Positions 55,101-62,824 of a stretch of DNA of 64,000 nucleotides are shown piece by piece (within the stretch, counting starts at the first letter, position 1; each line of letters begins with the position of its first letter). This stretch comes from Pseudoroseicyclus aestuarii (GTDB lineage Bacteria; Pseudomonadota; Alphaproteobacteria; Rhodobacterales; Rhodobacteraceae): contig NZ_QJTE01000003.1 in NCBI RefSeq assembly GCF_003217255.1, forward strand, positions 248,001-312,000, given 5' to 3'. The notes under the pieces were generated by a model. It saw nothing but the letters and a program-made list of their open reading frames with translations. It ran no database searches and was not told the origin of the DNA. The position numbers were made by a program, and so were the translations under genes.

Positions 55101-55116
55101 TTGTCATTTGTGACAA
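55101..55116. promoter_or_regulatory. Inverted repeat between the GlxA-type regulator and the hydrolase
   Basis: TTGTCA-TTTG-TGACAA is a perfect 6-4-6 inverted repeat in the 94-base divergent gap. A related half-site TGTCAC lies at 55081-55086 over the regulator start. It is a good candidate for the regulator's binding site. Confidence 0.55.
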
Positions 55117-55180
55117 TCGTAGATCGCCCTCCAAATTGCAACATTGGCTTCATCGAACAAGCCCTGCGGAGCCAGTGACC

Positions 55181-56134
55181 ATGACCCGATACGAACCCAC
55201 CAGACGCACCGTTTTGCAGGTGGGTGCAGCAACTGCGCTGGTCTCGGCGATACCCGCCGCGCTTGCCGCCCAAACCTCTACTCAACAAGAAGGAGACATC
55301 ATCATGTCCACCATCGAAACACGCGACGGCACCAAGATTTTCTACAAGGACTGGGGCCCGCGCGATGCGCAGCCGATCGTCTTTCATCACGGCTGGCCGC
55401 TCAGCAGCGATGACTGGGACAACCAGATGTTGTTCTTCCTCGCCAACGGGTACCGCGTGATCGCATATGACCGGCGTGGACATGGCCGCTCGGACCAGAC
55501 CGACCTTGGCCATGACATGGCGACCTATTCAAACGACGTCGTCGATCTTGCCGCGGCGCTTGATTTGCAAAACGCGATCCATGTCGGCCATTCGACAGGC
55601 GGCGGTGAAGTCGCGGCCTACGTGGCCAAGGCCGAGTCGGGACGTGTCGCCAAGGCCGCGCTGCTGGGGGCGATCCCGCCCCTAATGCTGCAGACCGACG
55701 CCAACCCGGACGGTGTGCCGCTTGAGGTATTCGACGGGTTCCGGGCCGCACTGGCCGCAAACCGTGCGCAGTTCTACCTCGATGTTCCGTCGGGTCCTTT
55801 CTACGGCTTCAACCGCGACGGTGCGGATGTCAGCCAGGGTCTGATCAACAACTGGTGGCGCCAGGGCATGATGGGCAGCGCGTCCGCACATTACCAGTGT
55901 ATCGCGGTGTTCTCCGAGACCGACCAGACCGAGGACCTCAAGGCGATGAACGTGCCGACGCTGGTGATGCACGGCGATGACGACCAAGTCGTCCCGATCG
56001 CAAACTCCGCCGAGAAGGCGGTCAAACTTCTGCCGAACGGGACGCTGAAGGTTTACGAGGGCCTGTCGCACGGCTTCTTCGCCACGCACCCCGATCTGGT
56101 GAACCCGGACCTGCTCAGCTTCGTGCAGAGCTGA
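55181..56134 (+). CDS. Tat-exported alpha/beta hydrolase (non-haem haloperoxidase/arylesterase type)
   Basis: A 317-aa serine hydrolase. The first ~41 residues form a twin-arginine signal (TRRTVLQVGAATALVSAIPAALA). The body starts STIETRDGTKIFYKDWG and has the oxyanion HHGWPLSSDDW, nucleophile GHSTGGGEVA, Asp in MHGDDDQVVP and His in LSHGFFATHPD, the cofactor-free haloperoxidase/perhydrolase pattern. A second start, ATG 55304, has its own AGAAGGAG ribosome site and gives exactly the usual cytoplasmic form. The gene may therefore make both exported and cytoplasmic proteins. A 10-base stem (GCCGGGACCC...GGGTCCCGGC, 56145-56170) follows. Confidence 0.88.
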   Translation: MTRYEPTRRTVLQVGAATALVSAIPAALAAQTSTQQEGDIIMSTIETRDGTKIFYKDWGPRDAQPIVFHHGWPLSSDDWDNQMLFFLANGYRVIAYDRRGHGRSDQTDLGHDMATYSNDVVDLAAALDLQNAIHVGHSTGGGEVAAYVAKAESGRVAKAALLGAIPPLMLQTDANPDGVPLEVFDGFRAALAANRAQFYLDVPSGPFYGFNRDGADVSQGLINNWWRQGMMGSASAHYQCIAVFSETDQTEDLKAMNVPTLVMHGDDDQVVPIANSAEKAVKLLPNGTLKVYEGLSHGFFATHPDLVNPDLLSFVQS

Positions 56135-56144
56135 AGCCAGACGC

Positions 56145-56170
56145 GCCGGGACCCGATACAGGGTCCCGGC
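56145..56170 (+). terminator. Hairpin after the Tat-exported hydrolase
   Basis: GCCGGGACCC (56145-56154), loop GATACA, GGGTCCCGGC (56161-56170): ten perfect pairs, 11 bases after the stop. There is no T-run; it is a probable transcript end. Confidence 0.6.
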
Positions 56171-56344
56171 CATCACTCCCCTGTCGACCCAGACCGCAGC
56201 ACGACGAGAGCGGTCCTCTATCCACTTCGCAGAAGCGGACACATTGGGCTCGAAGCCAACCTTCGCTGCGCTGGGGTCATGGTAGGATGGGCCATCGGCT
56301 CGATGCCGAAGACGTGGCGGGCGCGGTGGATCGGAGGATCCGTC

Positions 56345-56977
56345 ATGCCCGCCACCAACCTGCCCGTCATCCGCGCCTGCCGCCCCGCCTGGAACAAGGG
56401 GCGCCTCGTCGGCCAGAAACGTCCGCTCCAACCGAAGCATGTCTGGGCGATCCGGGTCCGCCTCGAGATTGCAGAGCGGACCCGCGGACTGGCACTCTTC
56501 AACCTCGCCATCGACAGTAAGCTGCGCGGCTGCGACCTGGTGCGGCTCAAGGTCGCCGACATTTATGCGGCGGGGCAGGTCAAGCACCGAGGCGCGATCG
56601 TTCAGAGCAAGACAGGAAGGCCGGTGAGCTTCGAGATCACTGAAGGGACCCGGAAAGCGATTGGCGTCTGGCTCGAGGCCCCGCTCATGGTTGGATCGGA
56701 GCATCTCTGGCCGGGGCGGTTCCTCGAGCGGCCGCACATCTCGACGCGACAGTATGCTCGCCTCGTCCGGAACTGGGTCACCTCTATCGGCCTCGAGCCC
56801 AGCTCCTATGGCACCCATTCCATGCGGCGCACCAAGGTTGCGCAGATATACCGAAAGACAGGCAACCTGCGGGCGGTGCAACTCATTCTTGGCCATACGA
56901 AGATGGACAGCACAGTGCGTTACCTCGGCGTCGAACTGGAGGATGCGCTGGCAATCGCTGAGGCGGTGGACATCTGA
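56345..56977 (+). CDS. Short tyrosine recombinase/integrase
   Basis: A 210-aa protein that is little more than the catalytic domain of phage-type integrases. The active-site set is present: R61 in SKLRGCDLV, K89 in VQSKTGRP, H158-x-x-R161 in THSMRRTKV, H184 in LGHTKMDS, and the nucleophile Y193 in TVRYLGVE. The N-terminal core-binding domain is missing or minimal. ATG 56345 (MPATNLPVIRACRPAW) is chosen. Such short recombinases are scattered in Rhodobacterales accessory DNA. Its substrate site is not visible, but degenerate repeats are present on its right side. Confidence 0.85.
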   Translation: MPATNLPVIRACRPAWNKGRLVGQKRPLQPKHVWAIRVRLEIAERTRGLALFNLAIDSKLRGCDLVRLKVADIYAAGQVKHRGAIVQSKTGRPVSFEITEGTRKAIGVWLEAPLMVGSEHLWPGRFLERPHISTRQYARLVRNWVTSIGLEPSSYGTHSMRRTKVAQIYRKTGNLRAVQLILGHTKMDSTVRYLGVELEDALAIAEAVDI

Positions 56978-57055
56978 ACTGGCTGGGTCGGCTTGTAGCG
57001 GCCGGCCCAAACCTGCCGTTCAGTCCCTGACCGATCGCCGCGGTGCAGCTTCATC

Positions 57056-57126
57056 AAACCGGCCATCCGTCCATCGCGCAGCATTTTCCGAGGATGAAGG
57101 TCGGCAGCGCGGACAGAGCTGACATT
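57056..57126. repeat. Degenerate dispersed repeat, copy A
   Basis: About 70 bases from AAACCGGCCATCC to GAGCTGACATT. A related copy stands at 59234-59305: AACCGGCCAT, GCAGCATTT, AAGGTCGGCAG and GCGGAC occur in the same order in both. Sequences of this type are common between genes in Rhodobacterales, from general knowledge, and are not coding here. Confidence 0.55.
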
Positions 57127-57181
57127 GGTTTCTCCGAATAGCATGACTGGAGATGCAAAGGCGTGTTGCCGGTCGAGGCCG

Positions 57182-57796
57182 CTATTTCTCGGTGGGCTGG
57201 CAGACACTCCAGCTTGCCATGGCCAAACTTACAGCCCTTTCAAGCGCCTCTCGGCTTGCGCCGTCGCGTGCCGACGTGGCGATCCCGACCATGAACGTGC
57301 TGAAAAGGGTCGCGACCGCATGGGCGTCGGTGTCCGGCGGCGTGTGTCCTGATGCAATGTCGCGCTCGACTTGCTTGAAGATCGCGTCGAAGTTCGCCCT
57401 TCGCTCCGCCGAAAGAACCTCGGCGGCAAACTGGTTTTCGGGGCCGCAATTCGTCGCAGCTTGCGTCACAAGGCAGCCGATCGGATGAGAGGCATCCGTC
57501 TGCATGGCGACGGAGCGGCGCAGACATGTCTCGACCACCTCGCGCGGCGGAAGACTCTCATCCCGCAGGATGTCGGTGACGCTGCCATGCGTGACACGAT
57601 ACCGTTCCACGACTTCCCGGAACAGGGCCTCCTTAGATCCGAAGGCCGCGTAGAAGCTGGTGGGAGAGATGCCGCCCATGGCCTCCTTGAGCATGTTGAG
57701 CGTCGTCGGCTCAAAGCCATGTTCCCAGAACAGGTGCATCGCCGCGTCGAGCGCCGCGTCGCGGTCGAAGCCGCGCGGTCTTCCGGTTCTTGCCAT
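57182..57796 (-). CDS. TetR-family repressor
   Basis: A 204-aa regulator with an N-terminal TetR HTH (RGFDRDAALDAAMHLFWEHG, TTLNMLKEAMGGISPTSFYAAFGSKEALFREVV at residues ~8-60) and a helical ligand domain with PIGCLVTQAATN, typical of the AcrR/YxaF-like group. The start is ATG 57796 (MARTGRPRG). It is divergent from an MFS exporter gene; an 18-base palindrome over the exporter start region is the obvious operator. It probably derepresses the exporter when it binds a drug-like ligand. Confidence 0.9.
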   Translation of the reverse strand: MARTGRPRGFDRDAALDAAMHLFWEHGFEPTTLNMLKEAMGGISPTSFYAAFGSKEALFREVVERYRVTHGSVTDILRDESLPPREVVETCLRRSVAMQTDASHPIGCLVTQAATNCGPENQFAAEVLSAERRANFDAIFKQVERDIASGHTPPDTDAHAVATLFSTFMVGIATSARDGASREALERAVSLAMASWSVCQPTEK

Positions 57797-57840
57797 GTTG
57801 GTCCTCCTGACGATTAATGAATTAGTTGATACAGAAGTCA

Positions 57841-57868
57841 TTGACAAGGGCGGTAACCGTCCTCTAAT
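57841..57868 (+). promoter_or_regulatory. Predicted promoter of the MFS exporter
   Basis: TTGACA (57841-57846) and TCTAAT (57863-57868) with 16 bases between. The consensus -35 is perfect and the -10 matches at five of six. The TetR operator begins two bases later, so bound repressor would block initiation. Confidence 0.6.
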
Positions 57869-57869
57869 T

Positions 57870-57887
57870 CCGTATCGTTCGATACGG
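57870..57887. promoter_or_regulatory. TetR-type operator
   Basis: CCGTATCG-TT-CGATACGG is a perfect 18-base palindrome between the predicted -10 box and the exporter start at 57900. A partial half-site (TTGATACAG) occurs near 57825 toward the regulator gene. Confidence 0.72.
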
Positions 57888-57899
57888 AATGGACTCCCA

Positions 57900-59087
57900 A
57901 TGACAACCACGACACATTTTGGCGCTGAAGAGCGCCTCCCCATCGCGGCCCTGCTGGCGCTGGCGATGACAGGCTTTATCTGCATTGCGACCGAGACCTT
58001 GCCTGCGGGGTTGCTGCCGCAGATGTCCGATGGGCTCGGTGTTTCACCCTCCCTGGCAGGACAAACCGTGACGGCCTATGCGTTCGGCTCGCTCGTGGCG
58101 GCCATTCCCCTGACGATCCTGACGCAAACATGGCCACGTCGGTCTGTGCTACTGCTGACCGTCTTCGGCTTTCTGATCTTCAACTCAGCGACAGCCCTGT
58201 CGGAGAGCTATTGGCTGACCATGGGCGCGCGGTTCATGGCCGGGGCGGCAGCAGGGCTCGCGTGGAGCCTGATCGGCGGATACGCGCGGCGAATGGTTTC
58301 GGCGGCGCAGCAAGGGCGAGCAATGGCCATTGCGATGGTGGGCACGCCTGTTGCCCTCTCTCTGGGCGTTCCGCTCGGCACATGGCTTGGAACCGCCATC
58401 GGATGGCAGATGGCCTTCGCGGTCATGTCCGGGCTATCCGCCCTGCTGATCGCGTGGATCCTGATTGCCGTGCCGGACCATCCGGGCCAGAAAGCGGAAA
58501 GCCGAATTCGTCTTGGCAGCGTCATTGCCATGCCAGGTGTGCGCGCGGTTCTCGCCGTGGTGCTGCTCTGGATGCTCGGCCACAATATCCTTTATACCTA
58601 CATCGCGCCATTCGCGGAACGCGCCGACTTGGGCGATCGCGTAGATCTCGTGCTGCTGATCTTTGGCGTTGCATCCTTGCTGGGCATCTGGATTTCAGGA
58701 CAATTGGTCGATCGCGCGTTGCGCCGTTCGGTCCTGATCAGCCTGTCGGTTTTCGCTCTGATGGCTCTTGCTCTGGGTCTGTTCGGGCACCATCCTGAAA
58801 CGGTCCTCATTGCCGCCGTGGTCTGGGGCCTGACTTTTGGTGGCGCTGCAACCTTCCTTCAGACGGCCCTTGCCGATACCGCCGGTGAAGGCGCGGACGT
58901 TGCTCTGTCAATGAATGTCGTGGTGTGGAATTCCGCGATTGCCTCTGGAAGCATCGTGGGCGGTATTCTTCTCGATGCCGCAGGAGCGGGCGCGTTTCCA
59001 TGGGCGGTCTTTATCCTGGCGGTTGCGGGCGTCATTGTCACATTCGGTGCGCGCAGATCTGGCTTCCGTCCCGGAAGCCGCGGATAA
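57900..59087 (+). CDS. MFS efflux transporter (drug:H+ antiporter type)
   Basis: A 395-aa inner-membrane transporter with twelve predicted segments. The second segment region contains FGSLVAAIPLTILTQTWPRR, the MFS motif-A position. ARFMAGAAAGLAWSLIGGYARRMV is the motif-B/C region typical of 12-helix AraJ/Cmx-like exporters, and GTPVALSLGVPLGTWLG follows. The start ATG 57900 lies 12 bases after the operator palindrome and lacks a strong ribosome site. It is controlled by the divergent TetR gene. Confidence 0.9.
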   Translation: MTTTTHFGAEERLPIAALLALAMTGFICIATETLPAGLLPQMSDGLGVSPSLAGQTVTAYAFGSLVAAIPLTILTQTWPRRSVLLLTVFGFLIFNSATALSESYWLTMGARFMAGAAAGLAWSLIGGYARRMVSAAQQGRAMAIAMVGTPVALSLGVPLGTWLGTAIGWQMAFAVMSGLSALLIAWILIAVPDHPGQKAESRIRLGSVIAMPGVRAVLAVVLLWMLGHNILYTYIAPFAERADLGDRVDLVLLIFGVASLLGIWISGQLVDRALRRSVLISLSVFALMALALGLFGHHPETVLIAAVVWGLTFGGAATFLQTALADTAGEGADVALSMNVVVWNSAIASGSIVGGILLDAAGAGAFPWAVFILAVAGVIVTFGARRSGFRPGSRG

Positions 59088-59143
59088 GGCATCTGACGAA
59101 GGACGGCGTCGAGCTCGAGGCGGTCATACGGCGGCGCCGCACG

Positions 59144-59187
59144 AGGCACACGCGTGGTTGCCCCAAGTGCGCCGTCGCTCACGGCCC
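59144..59187. repeat. 44-base direct repeat, left copy
   Basis: AGGCACACGCGTGGTTGCCC through ...GCTCACGGCCC. The right copy at 60355-60398 differs at one base (C/A in GCCGT[C/A]GCTC). Weaker similarity extends ~30 bases to the left in both (CTCGA-GCGG...). The pair brackets the oxidoreductase gene. Confidence 0.8.
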
Positions 59188-59233
59188 TCTCCGGACATTC
59201 GCCGGGTAGGCTATCGCTGCAGTGCGGTTTCCG

Positions 59234-59305
59234 CGAACCGGCCATTCGGGTCTCGCCGCAGCATTTCCAACGATTCAAGGTCGGCAGTGCGGACGAAGCT
59301 GTCCT
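59234..59305. repeat. Degenerate dispersed repeat, copy B
   Basis: GAACCGGCCATTCGG, CGCAGCATTT, CAAGGTCGGCAG, TGCGGAC: about 70 bases related to the copy at 57056-57126 in the same orientation. It ends at the 3' end of the oxidoreductase gene. Confidence 0.5.
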
Positions 59306-59308
59306 TGC

Positions 59309-60286
59309 TCAGTTGAGGCTGCAAAAGTCGAGTATCGGCTTCTGGCCACCGGGACGCTCGGCCTCGGCAAGGGCGTCTTGCCATTGCTGGGCGGGGAATA
59401 CTCTTGGCTCTGCGGGCGGGGCGCCTTCGAGCAACGGCCAGATGTCGGAGAACGCGGCCTGCATCCCCAGTCCTGCCAAGACCGTGAAGTGATCGCGCAT
59501 GTGAAACCGGTGATAGCGCGCCCTGACCCCGGCTCCGGTCGTCACTGGTTTGCCCGTCAGAAGGCCATAGGCCACGAAGTTCGCCTCCCCGCGCATCCCT
59601 TGCAGAACATGGGTCCCGATGTCGCCGCCCAGAGAGTCGAAGGCAATGTCGGCCAAGGCGGAGGCCTTCGAAATGGCACTGAGATCCTGGGTCGAAATCG
59701 GTTCGATCCCCACTTGGCGCAACCGATCCTTCCGGCTCTCCGAACGATAGAGTCCCATGACACGCGTGGCGCCGTGGGCTATGGCCCACCGTCCCAAATG
59801 TTCGGCACAGCTAGATCCCGCGCCACTGAGCAGAACCACCTTGCCGCGGGCGGGCCATAGCCGAAGCATCGTGGCGGCAGCCATGGGATTGATATAGGCC
59901 CGCGCCGCAACGATGTCGGGAACCGTGTCGGGCACCTCCACGGCATGGTGGGCCGGACAATCGACATAGGTTTGCCAGGTGCCTTCTCCCCGCAGCGGCA
60001 GGACACGTCGACCGACCATGTGTGAGAGGGCCTCCGGAGCTTCAACCACACGCCCGACACCTTCGTATCCCGCGACGGCCGGCAGCGAAATGCGATGTGC
60101 ATAGGCTCCGGTGATCGGGATCAGATCGGAGGGATTGACCGACGCATGTGAGACTTTCACGCGAAGTGTCCCAGGGGCGCGTGGCGGCAGCTCGCGATCG
60201 AGCATTTCAAGCGTCGTATGTGGCGCGCCGAATGTCCTGTAGATGAACGAGACACGCTTTCGGACCGGAAGGCTTTTGCTAGACAT
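59309..60286 (-). CDS. Zinc-independent alcohol dehydrogenase/quinone oxidoreductase-like protein
   Basis: A 325-aa medium-chain dehydrogenase/reductase: GroES-like N-terminus (LRVKVSHASVNPSDLIPITG, VAGYEGVGRVVEAP) and a nucleotide-binding domain in which the usual AxxGxxG appears as LSGAGSSCAEHLGRWAIAHG. Structural-zinc cysteines are absent, which fits the quinone oxidoreductase/enoyl reductase (MECR-like) group. The gene is bracketed by 44-base direct repeats and by the A/B-type degenerate repeat, suggesting it came in as a cassette. The start ATG 60286 has no strong ribosome site. Confidence 0.85.
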   Translation of the reverse strand: MSSKSLPVRKRVSFIYRTFGAPHTTLEMLDRELPPRAPGTLRVKVSHASVNPSDLIPITGAYAHRISLPAVAGYEGVGRVVEAPEALSHMVGRRVLPLRGEGTWQTYVDCPAHHAVEVPDTVPDIVAARAYINPMAAATMLRLWPARGKVVLLSGAGSSCAEHLGRWAIAHGATRVMGLYRSESRKDRLRQVGIEPISTQDLSAISKASALADIAFDSLGGDIGTHVLQGMRGEANFVAYGLLTGKPVTTGAGVRARYHRFHMRDHFTVLAGLGMQAAFSDIWPLLEGAPPAEPRVFPAQQWQDALAEAERPGGQKPILDFCSLN

Positions 60287-60670
60287 GCATTGCCTTAGCC
60301 CAAGACAAGACCGTCAGGAAAGGGCTCGAAGCGGACTTGCGGCAGCGCAGCACAAGGCACACGCGTGGTTGCCCCAAGTGCGCCGTAGCTCACGGCCCAT
60401 TGCGGACCTAAACCCAGCTGCGCAACCTGGCCCGCTCCCGCCCTGAACCCGCCGTTCATAACCCTGTCCCGACACTGCCGCTTCGGGCCCTATAGCATTC
60501 TTTCAGAAAACCCGCCCATTGCCCACCGCCTCAATTCAACACTGGGACCGGCGACAGAAGTGCACCCACCCTCGCCCATACCAAAGTTGAAACCTCAAAA
60601 TCATAAAGTCGCGCAAGTGCGGATTTCATTAAGGCCCTCTTTGCGAAATAATCAAATCGGTCAAATAGTT
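60287..60670. other. 384-base gene-free stretch between the oxidoreductase and the HEPN gene
   Basis: It holds the right 44-base direct repeat (60355-60398). After about 60570 the sequence becomes A/T-rich, which marks the left border of the low-GC ParA-HEPN segment. No gene, RNA or clear terminator is seen. Confidence 0.6.
60355..60398. repeat. 44-base direct repeat, right copy
   Basis: It matches 59144-59187 at 43 of 44 positions, same orientation, 1.21 kb apart. Both copies would read RHTRGCPKCAVAHGP on the plus strand, so they may come from a former coding sequence. Confidence 0.8.
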
Positions 60671-61273
60671 TTACAAGTCAACAATCTGATCAATTGCCCC
60701 AGAAATTCTATCGACACACTCCACGACACCCAAGACATCATCGGAACGGATGGGCCAACGAACTCCAAAAGTTGGATCAATGTCAGCCTCATGAGCAATC
60801 TTATTTCGACGCTCGACTACTAGAATTAGATGTTGTTTAACCTGTTTGGCAGGCTCACTAAGTATAGACCCAACTTCATCCCAAAGCTTTACCTCTGAGA
60901 CACAACGAACAGCATCAGCGATTTTGTCTGGATGCTGGAAGGCCAAATAGCCATGTTGTACACGAATGTCATTTTCAACGTTATTGCGGGAACCGGAAAT
61001 GTTGGTATATCCGGTGAAGTTACCCAAGTTTACTCGAAGCCTAGAGTAGCCAGGCACGTCAGCTCTCTTGCCGTCAAAGATGTCCATCAGAGCTGCTCGA
61101 ACCAATTCATGTATAAAGCTATCCAGGGCACTCACTGACAACACATGAGCGGCACGAAGAATGTCAGAAATGTCAACGGCACTCGTTAAGTTCGCTGACA
61201 TCGAGTCGTGGAACCCAATCAGAGAGCGAACTCTCTGAGCGTTCTCAAGGTACGCGTCGAAGTAGCGACTCAT
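60671..61273 (-). CDS. HEPN-domain protein, predicted RNase, partner of ParA-like ATPase
   Basis: A 200-aa mostly helical protein. The HEPN motif R-N-x-x-x-H is present in VVERRNKIAHEADID (R156, N157, H161), and the N-terminal helix region ILRAAHVLSVSALDSFIHEL resembles the MAE_28990/RiboL-PSP HEPN groups. HEPN proteins of this type are metal-independent RNases in toxin-antitoxin and phage-defence systems. ATG 61273 is preferred; a TTG at 61282 would overlap the parA stop. It follows the ParA-like gene within a few bases. The A/T-rich composition matches parA and not the flanks. Confidence 0.78.
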   Translation of the reverse strand: MSRYFDAYLENAQRVRSLIGFHDSMSANLTSAVDISDILRAAHVLSVSALDSFIHELVRAALMDIFDGKRADVPGYSRLRVNLGNFTGYTNISGSRNNVENDIRVQHGYLAFQHPDKIADAVRCVSEVKLWDEVGSILSEPAKQVKQHLILVVERRNKIAHEADIDPTFGVRWPIRSDDVLGVVECVDRISGAIDQIVDL

Positions 61274-61278
61274 CTGAT

Positions 61279-62322
61279 TCAATCAATCAGCATAATTATT
61301 TTGTCAGCTGCTTCTGAAAAAAGCTTGTTGAATCGATCCATGGATTTCTTTATTCGCTCTAAAACAATTCCACTTTGCTCCAACTGCGCATCACTTAAAG
61401 CGAATACCGGAGAGCTGTGTTTCTGAGACTGCGCGATGAGCCCATTAAAGTCGGACATCTGCAGAATAGGACCCCCAGCAGAAATTCCCGCCCTTGTGTA
61501 ACGTTCCTCGTTCAGCAACATCCCAGACTTCTTGAGGGTTGGGATCAAAACAGATGCAGTTTTATCAACGATTTCATCAATCCATTTTTGAAAAGCCGTA
61601 CTTGCCGTATTGCCACTACGAAGCCGATACTTTTGGATAATTGTGCCTAAAAATTTGGGCCCAACATCAGGAAGTGGATAGGTTGCATCTTGAAGAGTGC
61701 TGATTGCTAGGGCGCGTGTAAGCCACTCGCGCCATTTCGGAAGCACATTTGCTAGTGAATCGATGGCCATGACAGAGAAATAGTCTGGCGCCATAGGCAC
61801 GAGAAAAAAGTGGCTTGTCGTTAATAGATTTTGATTTATCGGGCCGAGACTTGGAGACATATCTACGATGATGATGTCGGCTCCAACTGCTTCTGCCGTT
61901 ATCCTAAAAAGATGCGGCATGGCCCCGGGAAGATTCTGAAGCGTCGGCAACGATCCAGATAGCTCTTGCGCAATCCCTAAAGTTGTTTCGTACTCAGCAA
62001 GCCCAATATGACCTGGGAGCAAGAAAAGGTTTTCCTGATCTTCTAAGCTCTGGCACTCGACTGGCGCCAACGGGATGGGTTTCGATTCAAAAGCTGGCGC
62101 CAGACCGTCACGAATGTTCTTTATGCCTTTCCCCCTATACAGTTGCTCCAATTCGTGAGCCGCAGTGAATCCCATAAACATGCCGGTCAGATTACACTGA
62201 GGATCACAGTCAACCAAAAGAACCTTTTTTCCTTTCTGAGCCAGCATATATCCAAGGTTAAAAGCCGTTGTAGTCTTACTGACTCCACCCTTGTGATTGA
62301 AAAGCGCAATTTGTTTAGGCAA
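61279..62322 (-). CDS. ParA-family P-loop ATPase
   Basis: A 347-aa MinD/ParA-type ATPase: deviant Walker A KGGVSKTT (residues 11-18, with the signature lysine K11), LLVDCDPQCNLTGMFMGF (switch I region), IIIVDMSPSLGPINQNLL (switch II), and MAPDYFSVMAID. It lacks the N-terminal HTH of plasmid ParA. No parB follows; an HEPN gene does. It may act as a control or sensing partner of the HEPN RNase instead of in partition, as an inference. Local GC is about 47% (28 of 60 bases in the line at 62161). Confidence 0.9.
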   Translation of the reverse strand: MPKQIALFNHKGGVSKTTTAFNLGYMLAQKGKKVLLVDCDPQCNLTGMFMGFTAAHELEQLYRGKGIKNIRDGLAPAFESKPIPLAPVECQSLEDQENLFLLPGHIGLAEYETTLGIAQELSGSLPTLQNLPGAMPHLFRITAEAVGADIIIVDMSPSLGPINQNLLTTSHFFLVPMAPDYFSVMAIDSLANVLPKWREWLTRALAISTLQDATYPLPDVGPKFLGTIIQKYRLRSGNTASTAFQKWIDEIVDKTASVLIPTLKKSGMLLNEERYTRAGISAGGPILQMSDFNGLIAQSQKHSSPVFALSDAQLEQSGIVLERIKKSMDRFNKLFSEAADKIIMLID

Positions 62323-62787
62323 TTTATAGACCTTCTATAAAGCTGTGGGTTCGCATCCATACTAGGCGAGTGAAGAAAGTCGCTGACCTTGTGTAAATGA
62401 GTTTCCCAATGGTATCAACATATCAAACTAAGCCACCTCAGAGCCCGCTGAAGCCGAGTCCTTCCTGCTCGTAACTATGAGATATATTCCTTCTGCGTGA
62501 GTGGACGATAGGTTCACGACCGCCATATCCTCGCATTAGTTTCAATAAATCCCCTTAGTTCCAGTGTATCAAAATCCGCGGATTATTACAAATGCCCAGG
62601 TCTACGTACTCGTGCCAATTCGCAAAGCAACATCACAACTAGATAAGACGCAATTTGCCTATTGCGGCCACAGTAAGGCCTAAGGCCGCGCGTCCAGATT
62701 ACCTCGCTCTCGCACAGTATCGCCGTCGCCAGTCAATACTTGCCAACAAGGAAGTCGTGAATCATCGTTAAATGTAGCTTACTTCTC

Positions 62788-62801
62788 CGCCCGATCGGGC
62801 G
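62788..62801. repeat. 14-base perfect palindrome
   Basis: CGCCCGATCGGGCG, 24 bases left of the tandem array. It could be a protein-binding site; nothing more can be said from sequence. Confidence 0.5.
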
Positions 62802-62824
62802 CTCATGTCTCGTGAACCGGATGA

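Noticed and set aside
62348-62365. GGGTTCGCATCC looks like a tRNA T-loop
   Set aside because: The flanking bases do not form a T-stem or an acceptor stem, and no anticodon arm is found nearby.
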